DNA of 61,108 bases from CAZKAP01 sp964552195 (GTDB taxonomy: Bacteria > Bacteroidota > Bacteroidia > Flavobacteriales > Flavobacteriaceae), in assembly GCA_964552195.1 (NCBI GenBank), contig CAZKFM010000015.1, positions 1 through 61,108 on the forward strand. Reading direction: 5' to 3'. Positions 43,377-52,121 of the stretch are shown in pieces. Below the pieces are notes generated by a model, which was given only the letters and a program-made list of their open reading frames with translations, was not told the origin of the DNA and did no database searches. A program made the translations under genes and the position numbers. Position 1 is the first letter of the stretch, and each line of letters begins with the position of its first letter.

Positions 43377-45893
43377 TTAGAATCGCACCCTGAGACTGAG
43401 GTCCGGAGTAATACCCAGGGAGAAGTTGTCTACCTGAACCAGCTGATCCTCCTCCCCGATGCGGTAGTAGCGATCGAGTATATTCCTTCTGTTCGTCAGG
43501 TTGAGTACGGACGCGCTCACCGAGGCCATTATCCGGTAGTTGATGGGGAATCGGTAAGAGACCGAGGCATCGAATCGGAGGTAGGAGGGAAGCCGGGAGC
43601 TGTTGGTGGGGCCGAAATCTATGCTCGGGGGCACCGAGACGGGATCTACTCCCTCTGCTGGGGTATAGGGCCGTCCGGATCGCCATCGCCCTCCCAGGCC
43701 GAAGTACCAGCGGTTCCAGCTTACCGTACTGCCCCAGGAAAGGGCGTGCCGCACATCCTGCTGACCGGGAAAGGTCTGGGGGACCAGATCGGGAAATTCA
43801 AAGGTATTCTGGTTAAAGGCATAGCTAAGCCAGTGACTGTGAACCCGGTTGCGATAATTGATCAGTGCTTCAAGGCCCTGAACCTGATACCCGCCAATTT
43901 CCCCGTTGAACTGATTGAAATTCTGAAACCCCTGGGTGCTGGTGCTTATGCCAGAAACTTCCTTGGAAAAAAGCGAAAGTGAACCGTACCATTCATCCCT
44001 GGCATATTCCAGCCCCACACTGAATTGCTCGGAAGTAACCACGGGAAGGCTCGACTCATTGGATAGGATCCACCTTCGTTTCTCTATGCCGAGGAAGTTT
44101 TGTTCCAGGTCGAGTAGCTGTTGAGTTACCTGGCTCTTCGATTCCCCCTGTACCTGCAGGTGGAGGTGAGGAGTAAGGCGGAAATGGGCTGAAAATCGGG
44201 GTTCGGACAGTATCCGGCTGAAGGTATTCAAATTTTCATAGGCATTGAGTCTGAGGCCCAGACGACCCTTAAAGAAGCGCCCCTTTGAGGCGAACTGCAG
44301 CTCACCAAATACCCCTTCCGAAATAATTACCCCTTTAATGCGGGAATTGAATGGGGGTTGGCTGACCTCGGTAAGGTTGGCAATACCGGTCTCCATGATT
44401 TCGTACCCAGCCGTCAGCTTGCTGCGCGAACTGAGTTCATAGGTCAGCTGAACGGCCAGCTTGCGTTCGAGTACGTCGTTCTTTTGAAACAGCTGCTGAT
44501 CGCTTATGGTGTCCAGAGAATTGGCCTGTAGTTCATAATCCGTCTGATAGAGCAAAACCCGACTGCTCAGACGCCGGTCCCATTCGCTGATCAATTCCGC
44601 TCCGATGGACAAGTTCTGCTGGTTCAGGCGGCTTTGCTGTCCGAGGCTTACATTCTGACTGTCCAGGCGGTTTTGTATACCCAAAACTGAAGCTCTGAAC
44701 TGGTGCTGATTGTCGATGTCCCAGTAGAAACGGGTCGAGAAGTCTCCGAAATAGAAGTCTTCCAATAGCCCCAGTTGCTGCAGGTCCAGCTCCGAGTCCT
44801 GAAAGACACGGCGCCGGTATTGTTCGTAAACCGGGGAGCGCCAGACATCGGTGTAGGAGCGCCTCAGCGACCATTCTATGCCTGTATTGCTTCCCAGGGG
44901 ATTCCTGCCGTAGGCATCCGCGCTGATCATGTTCAGGCCGCCGCCGCCGCTGTGTTCCTCGGGGGTTTCCTCAGAACTGTTCATGAGGATCATTCCGCTA
45001 ACTCCGTCACCATGGCGCGCAGGGGTTCCGTTCTTAAAGGCGATTACCTCTTGGGTGAGCTGAGGCTGAAAGGCAGAAATCAGCCCGAAGAAGTGTCCGG
45101 ACTGATACATCTTAATTCCGTTCCATAGGATCAGGTTTTCCGCATGGGTGCCGCCCCGTATGTTGAGGTCGGAGACCCGCTCCTGATAGCTCTCAATACC
45201 GGGCAGTGCCTGAAGAACTTGCAACACGTCCGCGTCCGTGAGACCGGGCAGGATACCGAATTCATCGGGTCGAATTCGTGTGGAGCCCTCCTCAGTGGAT
45301 TCTATACCGCTCGTTATCAAGGGAAAGACGATTACTTCCCTCAATCGCTGTACCTCTTCGGCCAATAGGATTCGGCTGCATTCTCCATCGGCTGCCTTCA
45401 GTTCCATTACCTTGAGATAACGCGGAAGAAAACCCAGGAAACGAATCTTCAGGGTGGCTTCCGGGGAAACGTTTTCCAAGCGGAAGTAGCCGTTTTCGTC
45501 CGTCACTATTTTACGATCATCCGGCAGGATTTCTACGGTTGCTCCCCCCATGCGATTGCGTGCGTAATTATCGAGTACCTGACCGCACACCGACATAGAT
45601 TCCAGCTTTCGTATCACATAGTATCCGGCTTCCATTTCCTCGAAACGCAGAAGGGTAACCTCTTCTATATGCCTTAGGGACTCTTCCAGTTCCCAATTTC
45701 TCTGATGGGTGATTTCGAGGCCGGCAACGTCTTCGTCCAAATAGGTGAAGTGCACCTCATGTCTGGCTTCGAGCTCCCGAAGAAAATCCACCAATGACTG
45801 GGCGGTTTCCTGGGCGCACAGGCCTGCATGTACTAGCAGTAATAAGGGAATCAGGAGATAATGAGCATTACTTCCTTTGGTTGGTAGCCCCAT
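43377..45893 (-). CDS. TonB-dependent receptor with STN signalling domain (FecA-like)
   Basis: After a signal peptide (HAGLCAQ) there is an STN domain (SLVDFLRELEARHEVHFTYL), then a CarboxypepD_reg-like domain (CGQVLDNYARNRMGGATVEI), a plug (LQALPGIESYQERVSDLNIR, GTHAENLILWNGIKMYQ), and a barrel of about 500 residues ending in Phe (DLSLRVRF). The STN domain passes the ligand-bound signal to FecR. The ATG at 45893 is chosen over a TTG at 45917. It overlaps fecR by 26 bases. No SusD-like gene follows, so a small ligand or metal complex is more likely than a polysaccharide. The ligand is unknown. Confidence 0.92.
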   Translation of the reverse strand: MGLPTKGSNAHYLLIPLLLLVHAGLCAQETAQSLVDFLRELEARHEVHFTYLDEDVAGLEITHQRNWELEESLRHIEEVTLLRFEEMEAGYYVIRKLESMSVCGQVLDNYARNRMGGATVEILPDDRKIVTDENGYFRLENVSPEATLKIRFLGFLPRYLKVMELKAADGECSRILLAEEVQRLREVIVFPLITSGIESTEEGSTRIRPDEFGILPGLTDADVLQVLQALPGIESYQERVSDLNIRGGTHAENLILWNGIKMYQSGHFFGLISAFQPQLTQEVIAFKNGTPARHGDGVSGMILMNSSEETPEEHSGGGGLNMISADAYGRNPLGSNTGIEWSLRRSYTDVWRSPVYEQYRRRVFQDSELDLQQLGLLEDFYFGDFSTRFYWDIDNQHQFRASVLGIQNRLDSQNVSLGQQSRLNQQNLSIGAELISEWDRRLSSRVLLYQTDYELQANSLDTISDQQLFQKNDVLERKLAVQLTYELSSRSKLTAGYEIMETGIANLTEVSQPPFNSRIKGVIISEGVFGELQFASKGRFFKGRLGLRLNAYENLNTFSRILSEPRFSAHFRLTPHLHLQVQGESKSQVTQQLLDLEQNFLGIEKRRWILSNESSLPVVTSEQFSVGLEYARDEWYGSLSLFSKEVSGISTSTQGFQNFNQFNGEIGGYQVQGLEALINYRNRVHSHWLSYAFNQNTFEFPDLVPQTFPGQQDVRHALSWGSTVSWNRWYFGLGGRWRSGRPYTPAEGVDPVSVPPSIDFGPTNSSRLPSYLRFDASVSYRFPINYRIMASVSASVLNLTNRRNILDRYYRIGEEDQLVQVDNFSLGITPDLSLRVRF

Positions 45894-46839
45894 ATAAGCG
45901 CACTTGTCCTTTCTCAATAACGTAGGTGAGTTTCGTGGGCGCGGTTATGTATTCCAAAGCCTGCCTGAGATTATCGTGCCTGAAGGTACCTGTAAATCGT
46001 TTGTTAGCAGCTACATTTTCGGTGACTACACGCACATTGTACTGCTGTTCCAGTTCTCTCAGGACAATCTCAAGCGGTACGCTGCGAAACGTACTCTCCT
46101 TTTCTATCCAGGCCGGAACCGAGCGACTGTGTTCAAATTCCCATACTCCTTCTCCGGCCAGAACCTGAAGGCTGCGTCCCGGGGTCAGTTCGTAATCATT
46201 ACCCTGGTAACGGACCGACACACGGCCTTCGAAGCAGTCAACTCGGAACAGCTGGTCCCGCTGCACGACATCGAATTCGGTTCCCAGCACGGTTACGATC
46301 CCCATAGAAGTCTCAACGGAGAACCGCTGGCCTTTTTCGACGTCAAAGAATGCCTGGCCCTGCAATCTCACCATGCGATTCTCATTCCAGTTTTTTTCGC
46401 GGAAAGAAATTTCGGTTCCGGCATTGAGGGTAACCTTCGAATCATCGGGTAAAATGGCCAGTTCGCGTTGGGCAGCACCGGCACTTACCCGGGTGTCACG
46501 GGGCAAAAGCAAAAAGTAGGAAACCCCCAGTAGGATAGCTATGGAGGCCGCAACCCTGAGGAAGGAGCGACGCGCGTGTAAAGGCCTTACCGGTGGCTCT
46601 TCTTCCGAGGAGGGCGCTGCATTACGGGATTTGGTTCCTGCTTCACTTTGCGTTTCGGATCGACTCTCTTTGATCCTGTTCCATACTTCTTCTTTGCGGA
46701 AGTCTGACTCAGTTTCGAGTCCTTCCGTCGCAGCTTTTATTTTCATGTAGGTAGCAAAATCCTCGGAAGCTTCGAATTTCTCGAGCTCCTCGCCCCGGAG
46801 TTCTCCGGCCAGCCATTTTGCCAAATAATGATCTTCCAC
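45868..46839 (-). CDS. FecR-family anti-sigma factor
   Basis: The 323-residue protein has a cytoplasmic N-terminal region of about 90 residues and one membrane helix at about 95-112 (VAASIAILLGVSYFLLL). The periplasmic FecR domain contains LNAGTEISF, RLQGQAFFDVEKGQRFSV and VTVLGTEFDV. A C-terminal DUF4974/STN-like domain follows (VPLEIVLRELEQQYNVRVV). It holds the ECF sigma factor until the receptor signals. It sits 62 bases downstream of the sigma gene and overlaps the receptor gene. Confidence 0.95.
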   Translation of the reverse strand: MEDHYLAKWLAGELRGEELEKFEASEDFATYMKIKAATEGLETESDFRKEEVWNRIKESRSETQSEAGTKSRNAAPSSEEEPPVRPLHARRSFLRVAASIAILLGVSYFLLLPRDTRVSAGAAQRELAILPDDSKVTLNAGTEISFREKNWNENRMVRLQGQAFFDVEKGQRFSVETSMGIVTVLGTEFDVVQRDQLFRVDCFEGRVSVRYQGNDYELTPGRSLQVLAGEGVWEFEHSRSVPAWIEKESTFRSVPLEIVLRELEQQYNVRVVTENVAANKRFTGTFRHDNLRQALEYITAPTKLTYVIEKGQVRLYGATNQRK

Positions 46840-46901
46840 TGCTTTGGGTTTTGCTATACAACAACTTAAGGGTGAAATACCCTACCGACTATTCTTAACT
46901 A

Positions 46902-47402
46902 TTATATATTGCCGATTTTCTCCTTAAGGAACTTTAGGGCCAGGTGCATCCTTTTTTCTACGGCCTTTATACTGATCCCCTCGATTTCTGCGATCTCGGC
47001 ATACTTCTTTCCTTCTATTCTATGCAACAGAAAAGCGGTTCGCTGCCCCTCGGGCAGGGCATTGATGGCCGCTTCCAGACGCTGCTTAAATTCGTTCTCC
47101 TCGTATTCGTATTCCGGACTGATCTGCGTAGCATGGGTTACGTGCATATCCGCATACTTCAGTCGGATCTTTTCCGCTTTGATGGTATTGAGATAAAGAT
47201 TGTTGGCTACGGTGTAAACGAAGGATTTGGCCTTTTCCGGAACGACATCCGCACAGCGTTCCCACAGTCGGGTAAACGCTTCCTGTACGGCATCGTGTGC
47301 CTTTTCCTCATTACCGTATTTATAGTATATGTATTTGAATACGGCCTCGGAGTGCGCACTGAATATCCTGCTGAAGACGTTCTCTTCACAGACGTTATTC
47401 AT
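46902..47402 (-). CDS. ECF-type RNA polymerase sigma factor (FecI-like)
   Basis: The 166-residue protein has region 2 (FKYIYYKYGNEEKAHDAVQE, AFTRLWERC) and region 4 (LPEGQRTAFLLHRIEGKKYA, EIAEIEGISIKAVEKRMHLA). It probably drives the fecR-receptor genes downstream and possibly the divergent lipoprotein. The 107-base region between its start and the lipoprotein start contains TACCTTTT on the minus strand, one base away from the housekeeping -7 box. Confidence 0.95.
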   Translation of the reverse strand: MNNVCEENVFSRIFSAHSEAVFKYIYYKYGNEEKAHDAVQEAFTRLWERCADVVPEKAKSFVYTVANNLYLNTIKAEKIRLKYADMHVTHATQISPEYEYEENEFKQRLEAAINALPEGQRTAFLLHRIEGKKYAEIAEIEGISIKAVEKRMHLALKFLKEKIGNI

Positions 47403-47509
47403 GGAAAACGGATTAGATCGAAAAGGTATTGAAAAAAAAACGAAAAAATGGGTAGGGTATTTTGTGGAAGAGTTGTTTTACCATCGAAACTTGAAACCCC
47501 AATTGAGTC

Positions 47510-49738
47510 ATGAAAAAATTCTTTAACATTCGCGCAAGCCTCATCAGCTTCTCGGCCCTTTTGCTTCTGATGTCCTGTCAGGAGGAATTCGAAGATATCA
47601 ACAGTTCGGCCAATGAGGAGACTATGGAGGCCGGTTCACAAACGGCAAATCTCATGGTCAGTATGGCGATTATGGACGGATCCTACGACAACATAGTCGA
47701 TGGGTCTAGTTGTTTTGCCGTTCAATTTCCCTACACCGTGCAGGTTAATGGCATCGAAATCATCATAGATGAGGTGGGAGACCTGCAGGAAATCGAGGCC
47801 ATATTCGACTGGTACGGCGATGACGATGACCGCATTGAAATTGAGTACCCGATTACCGTTACTTCGGAGAATTTCGAAGACATCCTGATCAACAGCGAGG
47901 ACGAGCTGGAAGATCTGCTGGACGAATGCGAAGATGGCGAAGGTGACGAAGATGATATCGAATGCATCGATATCGTTTATCCGGTTACCATGTACACCTT
48001 CGATCTTTCCAATGAAGTCACTGAGACGTTTGAGATAAACAGCGACCGTGAGCTTCACCAATTCTTTAAAAATCTAAATTCCCAGATCCTGGTAAGCGTT
48101 GATTTTCCTGTGGAATTGGTCACCAAGGATGGCTCCACGATCACAGTAAATAGTCTGGTTGAGCTCGCACTGGCCCTCAGTCAGGCACGGGATGATTGCG
48201 ACGAGGACGATGATAACGACTACAATGACGATGACGATACGGAAAAAGACCTCAAGGAACTATTACTGGAATGTCCCTGGGCCGTTCACGAACTGGTAAT
48301 TGACAGGCAACATCGGGAAGCAGATTACCAGCGGTACCTGATCGATTTCAAAGAAGATGGTTCGGTGTTTATCCTGGATGAAGGACAGACCTACCAGGGC
48401 TCATGGTCCATTGAGATCACCGAGCGCAATCCAATGGTAATCCTGGATTTCCCTGATTTTCCGGATCTGAACATCGAAGGAATGGTATATCGCACCCGGG
48501 AACGAATCATCAAGATTTATGCGGGTGAAGGGAAGCACCTCAAACTGCGCAAAAGGTGCGACCTCGATGACGATGACGATGACGATGACAATGACGACGG
48601 AGACGACGACGATGAAGAAGACAACTTCTCAGACAATGCAGCCAAGGAAAGACTGAACAACCTGTTAAAAGATTGTCCCTGGGTGTTCCGTAAAATACTG
48701 AGCGATGGAGTTGAGCTGCCCGGACTCGAAGATTATGTCCTGTTTATCAAACCAGAGGGTCAGGTAGAGGTCTTAAATGAAGAGACCAACGAAGTATTCC
48801 AGGGTACCTGGTTTATCGAAGAAGCGGAAGCCAGTACTGAGGGAGCCCGATTCTTCTTCAATCTGGAAGTGGCTGAGATACCCGAACTCAATTTCAGAGT
48901 CCCTGTTAGGCGATTCGTTAATGGTGTACTGGAAATGGAGGATGTCGGTATCGGATTCAAGGTATTCCTGGAGCGCCGTTGTAATGCGGACCGGGATGGA
49001 GATCTGGTCGAACTGACTCAGTTCCTGAAATCCGCAGACTGGAAGGTGGCTACCTACGAAATCAATGGAGACGATGTAGCAGCCCAGTGGGAAGGCTATG
49101 AGTTCGACTTCGAACGCAGCGGAGAGCTCGACGTGGATGTCAATGATTTTGAAGTGGCGGAAGGAAAATACCGTGTAGCTCGCGGAGAAAATGGAGGACT
49201 GAAGTTGATCCTGGAATTCGACGAGGAGACCCCGTTGCCCGATTTCAACTACTACTGGGATATCGTGGGTGAAAACCTTACGGAAACTTCCATCGAAGTG
49301 GTCAAGGAAACTGCTAACGGCTCTTTGCGCGTGGTTTTTGCAAAGATCGGGGATGATGATGATGACGAGTATAGTCAGGCCGTTGCCGCCCTGCTCGATT
49401 ACCTGGTGTCTTCGACCTGGGGGATCTCAACCTTCAGCATGTTCGGAAACGATGTGACTGCCCAGTACGACGGATTCGAATTCAACTTCGACATGGAAGA
49501 TGTCGTTACGGTTACTTATGGAGAGAACACGGTAACAGGATCTTTCGAAGTGTACGACCTCGGTGGAGGCGAGCTGAAGCTCGAACTCGATTTCGAAGAG
49601 GGTACGGCGCTTTCCGATCTGGACCGCTACTGGTATTTCGATACCGAATCCTTCAGCCCCGAGTCGCTGGAGGTAACTGCCGAAGATGGTGGACTGGTCG
49701 TTCTCTTTGAGGTACTCAACACGAATTCGACAGATTAA
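47510..49738 (+). CDS. Very acidic modular lipoprotein with four lipocalin-like repeats
   Basis: The 742-residue protein has a lipoprotein signal (LLLLMSC, Cys23). Residues 65-230 hold four short repeats built on a (F/Y)P-x-(T/E) core and a [I/V]NSxxEL end: FPYTVQVNGIEI, YPITVTSENFED, YPVTMYTFDLSN, FPVELVTKDGST. Then come four modules of about 110 residues starting near 247, 378, 499 and 622. Each has a helix, a (C/A/S)xW core such as LLECPWAVHELVI, LLKDCPWVFRKIL, LKSADWKVATYEI and LVSSTWGISTFSM, and a lipocalin-like strand pattern. Asp-rich linkers separate several modules (229-245, 351-371, 615-619). I know no function for it. It is divergent from the ECF sigma gene and may be cell-surface exposed and cation-binding. 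Confidence 0.75.
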   Translation: MKKFFNIRASLISFSALLLLMSCQEEFEDINSSANEETMEAGSQTANLMVSMAIMDGSYDNIVDGSSCFAVQFPYTVQVNGIEIIIDEVGDLQEIEAIFDWYGDDDDRIEIEYPITVTSENFEDILINSEDELEDLLDECEDGEGDEDDIECIDIVYPVTMYTFDLSNEVTETFEINSDRELHQFFKNLNSQILVSVDFPVELVTKDGSTITVNSLVELALALSQARDDCDEDDDNDYNDDDDTEKDLKELLLECPWAVHELVIDRQHREADYQRYLIDFKEDGSVFILDEGQTYQGSWSIEITERNPMVILDFPDFPDLNIEGMVYRTRERIIKIYAGEGKHLKLRKRCDLDDDDDDDDNDDGDDDDEEDNFSDNAAKERLNNLLKDCPWVFRKILSDGVELPGLEDYVLFIKPEGQVEVLNEETNEVFQGTWFIEEAEASTEGARFFFNLEVAEIPELNFRVPVRRFVNGVLEMEDVGIGFKVFLERRCNADRDGDLVELTQFLKSADWKVATYEINGDDVAAQWEGYEFDFERSGELDVDVNDFEVAEGKYRVARGENGGLKLILEFDEETPLPDFNYYWDIVGENLTETSIEVVKETANGSLRVVFAKIGDDDDDEYSQAVAALLDYLVSSTWGISTFSMFGNDVTAQYDGFEFNFDMEDVVTVTYGENTVTGSFEVYDLGGGELKLELDFEEGTALSDLDRYWYFDTESFSPESLEVTAEDGGLVVLFEVLNTNSTD
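48566..48589 (+). repeat. Four tandem GATGAC hexamers inside the acidic lipoprotein gene
   Basis: The Asp-rich linker is encoded by four perfect copies of GATGAC followed by degenerate GAC/GAT/GAA codons to about 48625. Each copy adds two Asp. In-frame slippage here would change linker length without breaking the gene. Confidence 0.8.
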
Positions 49739-49768
49739 CTTTTTTGCCCCAATTCTGTCCTGATGAGA

Positions 49769-49806
49769 GGGTCGGAGGTTCAAGCCACCGGCCCTTTTTC
49801 TTTTTT
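49769..49806 (+). terminator. Terminator after the acidic lipoprotein gene
   Basis: GGGTCGG (49769-49775) pairs with CCGGCCC (49788-49794) with one G-U pair, and inner GGTT pairs with AGCC. Two T-rich runs follow. It lies about 30 bases after the stop. Confidence 0.85.
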
Positions 49807-49833
49807 CAGGCGTCGTTGGGATTTGTACTTTTG
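49804..49833 (+). promoter_or_regulatory. Promoter of ffh
   Basis: TTT (49804-49806), 19 bases, then TACTTTTG (49826-49833) is a near match to TTG-N19-TAnnTTTG. It abuts the preceding terminator, and the ffh ATG follows 29 bases later. Confidence 0.65.
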
Positions 49834-49862
49834 CAATTCATATTCCAAAGAATCCATAGTGC

Positions 49863-51200
49863 ATGTTTGACAATCTGAGCGAACGTTTAGATAGCGCCCT
49901 GCATTCGTTACAGGGTAAGGGCAAAATCACCGAACTCAATATAGCCGAAACACTGAAGGACGTGCGTCGTGCCTTGCTGGATGCGGATGTCAACTTCAGG
50001 ATAGCCAAGGAGTTCACCACTCGCGTAAAGGAAAAGGCACTAGGGCAGCAGGTACTGACTTCATTGCAGCCCGGTCAGCTGATGGTCAAGATCGTCAAGG
50101 ACGAACTTACCGAGCTCATGGGGGGTGAAGTAGAGGAACTGGACCTCAAATCCTTCCCCACCGTAATTCTCATGTCCGGCCTTCAGGGCTCGGGTAAGAC
50201 CACCTTCTCGGGAAAATTGGCCCTGCATCTGAAGTCCAAAAAAAATCGCAAGCCCTTGCTGGTGGCCTGTGACGTGTACCGCCCGGCGGCGATCGACCAG
50301 CTGCACGTGGTCGGGGAGCAGATCGGTGTTCCTGTCTATTCGGATAAGGACGAAAAGGACCCGGTTGCCATCGCAAAACGCGGTCTTGAGCAGGCGAAAA
50401 GGGATGGACAGAGCGTGGTGATCATAGATACCGCCGGTCGACTGGCCGTGGACCAGCAGATGATGGAGGAGATCTCCAACATCCATAAGGCAGTAAACCC
50501 TCAGGAGACCCTCTTCGTCGTGGACTCCATGACCGGTCAGGATGCCGTCAATACGGCCAAGGCCTTCAACGATGTGCTGGATTTCGACGGAGTAGTACTC
50601 ACCAAACTGGACGGGGATACGCGCGGGGGTGCGGCCCTTTCGATCAAGTCGGTGGTCAACAAGCCCATCAAGTTTATTGGTACGGGAGAAAAAATGGAGG
50701 CGATCGATGTGTTCTATCCCGACCGTATGGCCGATCGCATTTTGGGGATGGGTGACGTGGTTTCCCTGGTCGAGCGGGCACAGGAACAATTCGACGAGGA
50801 ACAGGCCCGGAAGATATCGAAGAAGATTGCCAAGAACCGTTTTGGTTTCGACGATTTTCTCTCCCAGATCCAACAGGTCAAGAAGATGGGGAATATGAAA
50901 GACCTGATGGGGATGATTCCCGGCGCAGGTAAGGCCCTGAAGAACATAGATGTGGACGATGATGCCTTTAAATATATCGAGGCCATGATCCACTCCATGA
51001 CCCCGGATGAGCGGGCGAACCCCGCTAAAATCAATTCCAGTCGCAAGAAGCGCATAGCGAAAGGCAGCGGACGTACCGTAAAGGACGTGAATCAGCTGCT
51101 CAAGCAATTCGATCAGATGAGCAAGATGATGAAGATCATGCAAGGCGGCGGCGGCAAGCGCATGATGCAAATGATGCAGCAAATGGGCGGCCGCGGATAG
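49863..51200 (+). CDS. ffh: Signal recognition particle protein Ffh
   Basis: The 445-residue protein has an N domain, a G domain with GLQGSGKTT at 106-114, DVYRPAA, DTAGRLA and TKLDGDTRGG, and a methionine-rich M domain near the end (KMMKIMQGGGGKRMMQMMQQ). It targets membrane proteins with 4.5S RNA and FtsY to SecYEG. It precedes folD by 27 bases. Confidence 0.98.
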   Translation: MFDNLSERLDSALHSLQGKGKITELNIAETLKDVRRALLDADVNFRIAKEFTTRVKEKALGQQVLTSLQPGQLMVKIVKDELTELMGGEVEELDLKSFPTVILMSGLQGSGKTTFSGKLALHLKSKKNRKPLLVACDVYRPAAIDQLHVVGEQIGVPVYSDKDEKDPVAIAKRGLEQAKRDGQSVVIIDTAGRLAVDQQMMEEISNIHKAVNPQETLFVVDSMTGQDAVNTAKAFNDVLDFDGVVLTKLDGDTRGGAALSIKSVVNKPIKFIGTGEKMEAIDVFYPDRMADRILGMGDVVSLVERAQEQFDEEQARKISKKIAKNRFGFDDFLSQIQQVKKMGNMKDLMGMIPGAGKALKNIDVDDDAFKYIEAMIHSMTPDERANPAKINSSRKKRIAKGSGRTVKDVNQLLKQFDQMSKMMKIMQGGGGKRMMQMMQQMGGRG

Positions 51201-51227
51201 GCTGCACGTTCACCTAAACATTCACCT

Positions 51228-52109
51228 ATGACCCTATTAGACGGAAAGGCCGTCAGTACCCGTATCAAGGCCGAAATCACCGCGGAAGTCCAACAGCTCA
51301 GGGAACGCGGACAGAAGGTACCGCACCTGGCGGCAGTCCTGGTGGGCGATGATGGTGCTAGTCTGACCTATGTAGGGAGCAAGGTGCGATCCTGTGAACA
51401 GGTTGGCTTTCGATCCACACTGATAAAACTCGATGCCGACATCAGCGAGGAATCGCTGCTGGAAGAAGTGAATAGGCTGAATGCCGATCCGGAAATCGAC
51501 GGGTTTATCGTACAGCTTCCCCTGCCTCCGCACATTAATAGCCAGAAAGTACTATTGGCCGTAGACCCGTCCAAGGACGTGGACGGCTTCCATCCGGAGA
51601 ATTTCGGCCGTATGGCACTGGATATGGATTCCTTTATCCCTGCCACTCCTTTCGGAATCGTCGAATTACTCCGGCGTTACGAAGTGGAGACCGAGGGAAA
51701 GCACGTGGTGGTCATTGGAAGGAGTAACATAGTCGGACGACCCATCAGCATACTCCTGAGCCGAAAGTCGAGCCCGGGTAATGCCACGGTTACCCTGACC
51801 CATAGCCGAACCCGGGATATGGCCTCGTATACAAAAAATGCGGATATCGTCATATCGGCCCTCGGTATCCCCCGGTTTCTCAAAGCCGATATGGTCAAGG
51901 AGGGCGTAGTCGTGATCGATGTGGGCATTACCCGGGTAACCGATTCCAGTAGAAAAAGAGGTTACCGCATCGAAGGTGATGTGGATTTTGAGGAAGTCAA
52001 GGAAAAGGCCTCCTTTATCACCCCGGTTCCCGGAGGCGTCGGGCCCATGACCATAGCGATGCTGCTCAAGAATACGCTGCAGGCCCGACGGAAACGATCT
52101 GGGTCATAG
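51228..52109 (+). CDS. folD: Methylene-tetrahydrofolate dehydrogenase / cyclohydrolase FolD
   Basis: The 293-residue bifunctional enzyme of one-carbon metabolism has VGDDGASLTYVGSKVRSCEQ, with Tyr48 and Lys52 of the active site. It also has GFIVQLPLPPHIN, the NADP loop VVIGRSNIVGRPIS, and the C-terminal FITPVPGGVGPMTIAMLLKN. It is cotranscribed with ffh and converges with the DUF5777 gene, 12 bases between stops. Confidence 0.97.
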   Translation: MTLLDGKAVSTRIKAEITAEVQQLRERGQKVPHLAAVLVGDDGASLTYVGSKVRSCEQVGFRSTLIKLDADISEESLLEEVNRLNADPEIDGFIVQLPLPPHINSQKVLLAVDPSKDVDGFHPENFGRMALDMDSFIPATPFGIVELLRRYEVETEGKHVVVIGRSNIVGRPISILLSRKSSPGNATVTLTHSRTRDMASYTKNADIVISALGIPRFLKADMVKEGVVVIDVGITRVTDSSRKRGYRIEGDVDFEEVKEKASFITPVPGGVGPMTIAMLLKNTLQARRKRSGS

Positions 52110-52121
52110 GGCCGACAATGG

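Noticed and set aside
43377..45893. A polysaccharide utilisation (SusC/SusD) locus
   Set aside because: The receptor has an STN domain and a FecR partner but no SusD gene or glycan hydrolase beside it, so a FecA-like role fits better.
45904..46452. A 182-codon plus-strand frame opposite fecR
   Set aside because: It is antisense to a FecR with all expected motifs and has no own promoter or family.
50061..51182. A 373-codon open frame on the minus strand across ffh
   Set aside because: It lies inside the well-conserved ffh coding sequence. The translation is rich in His and Leu without any recognisable domain, typical of a shadow frame.
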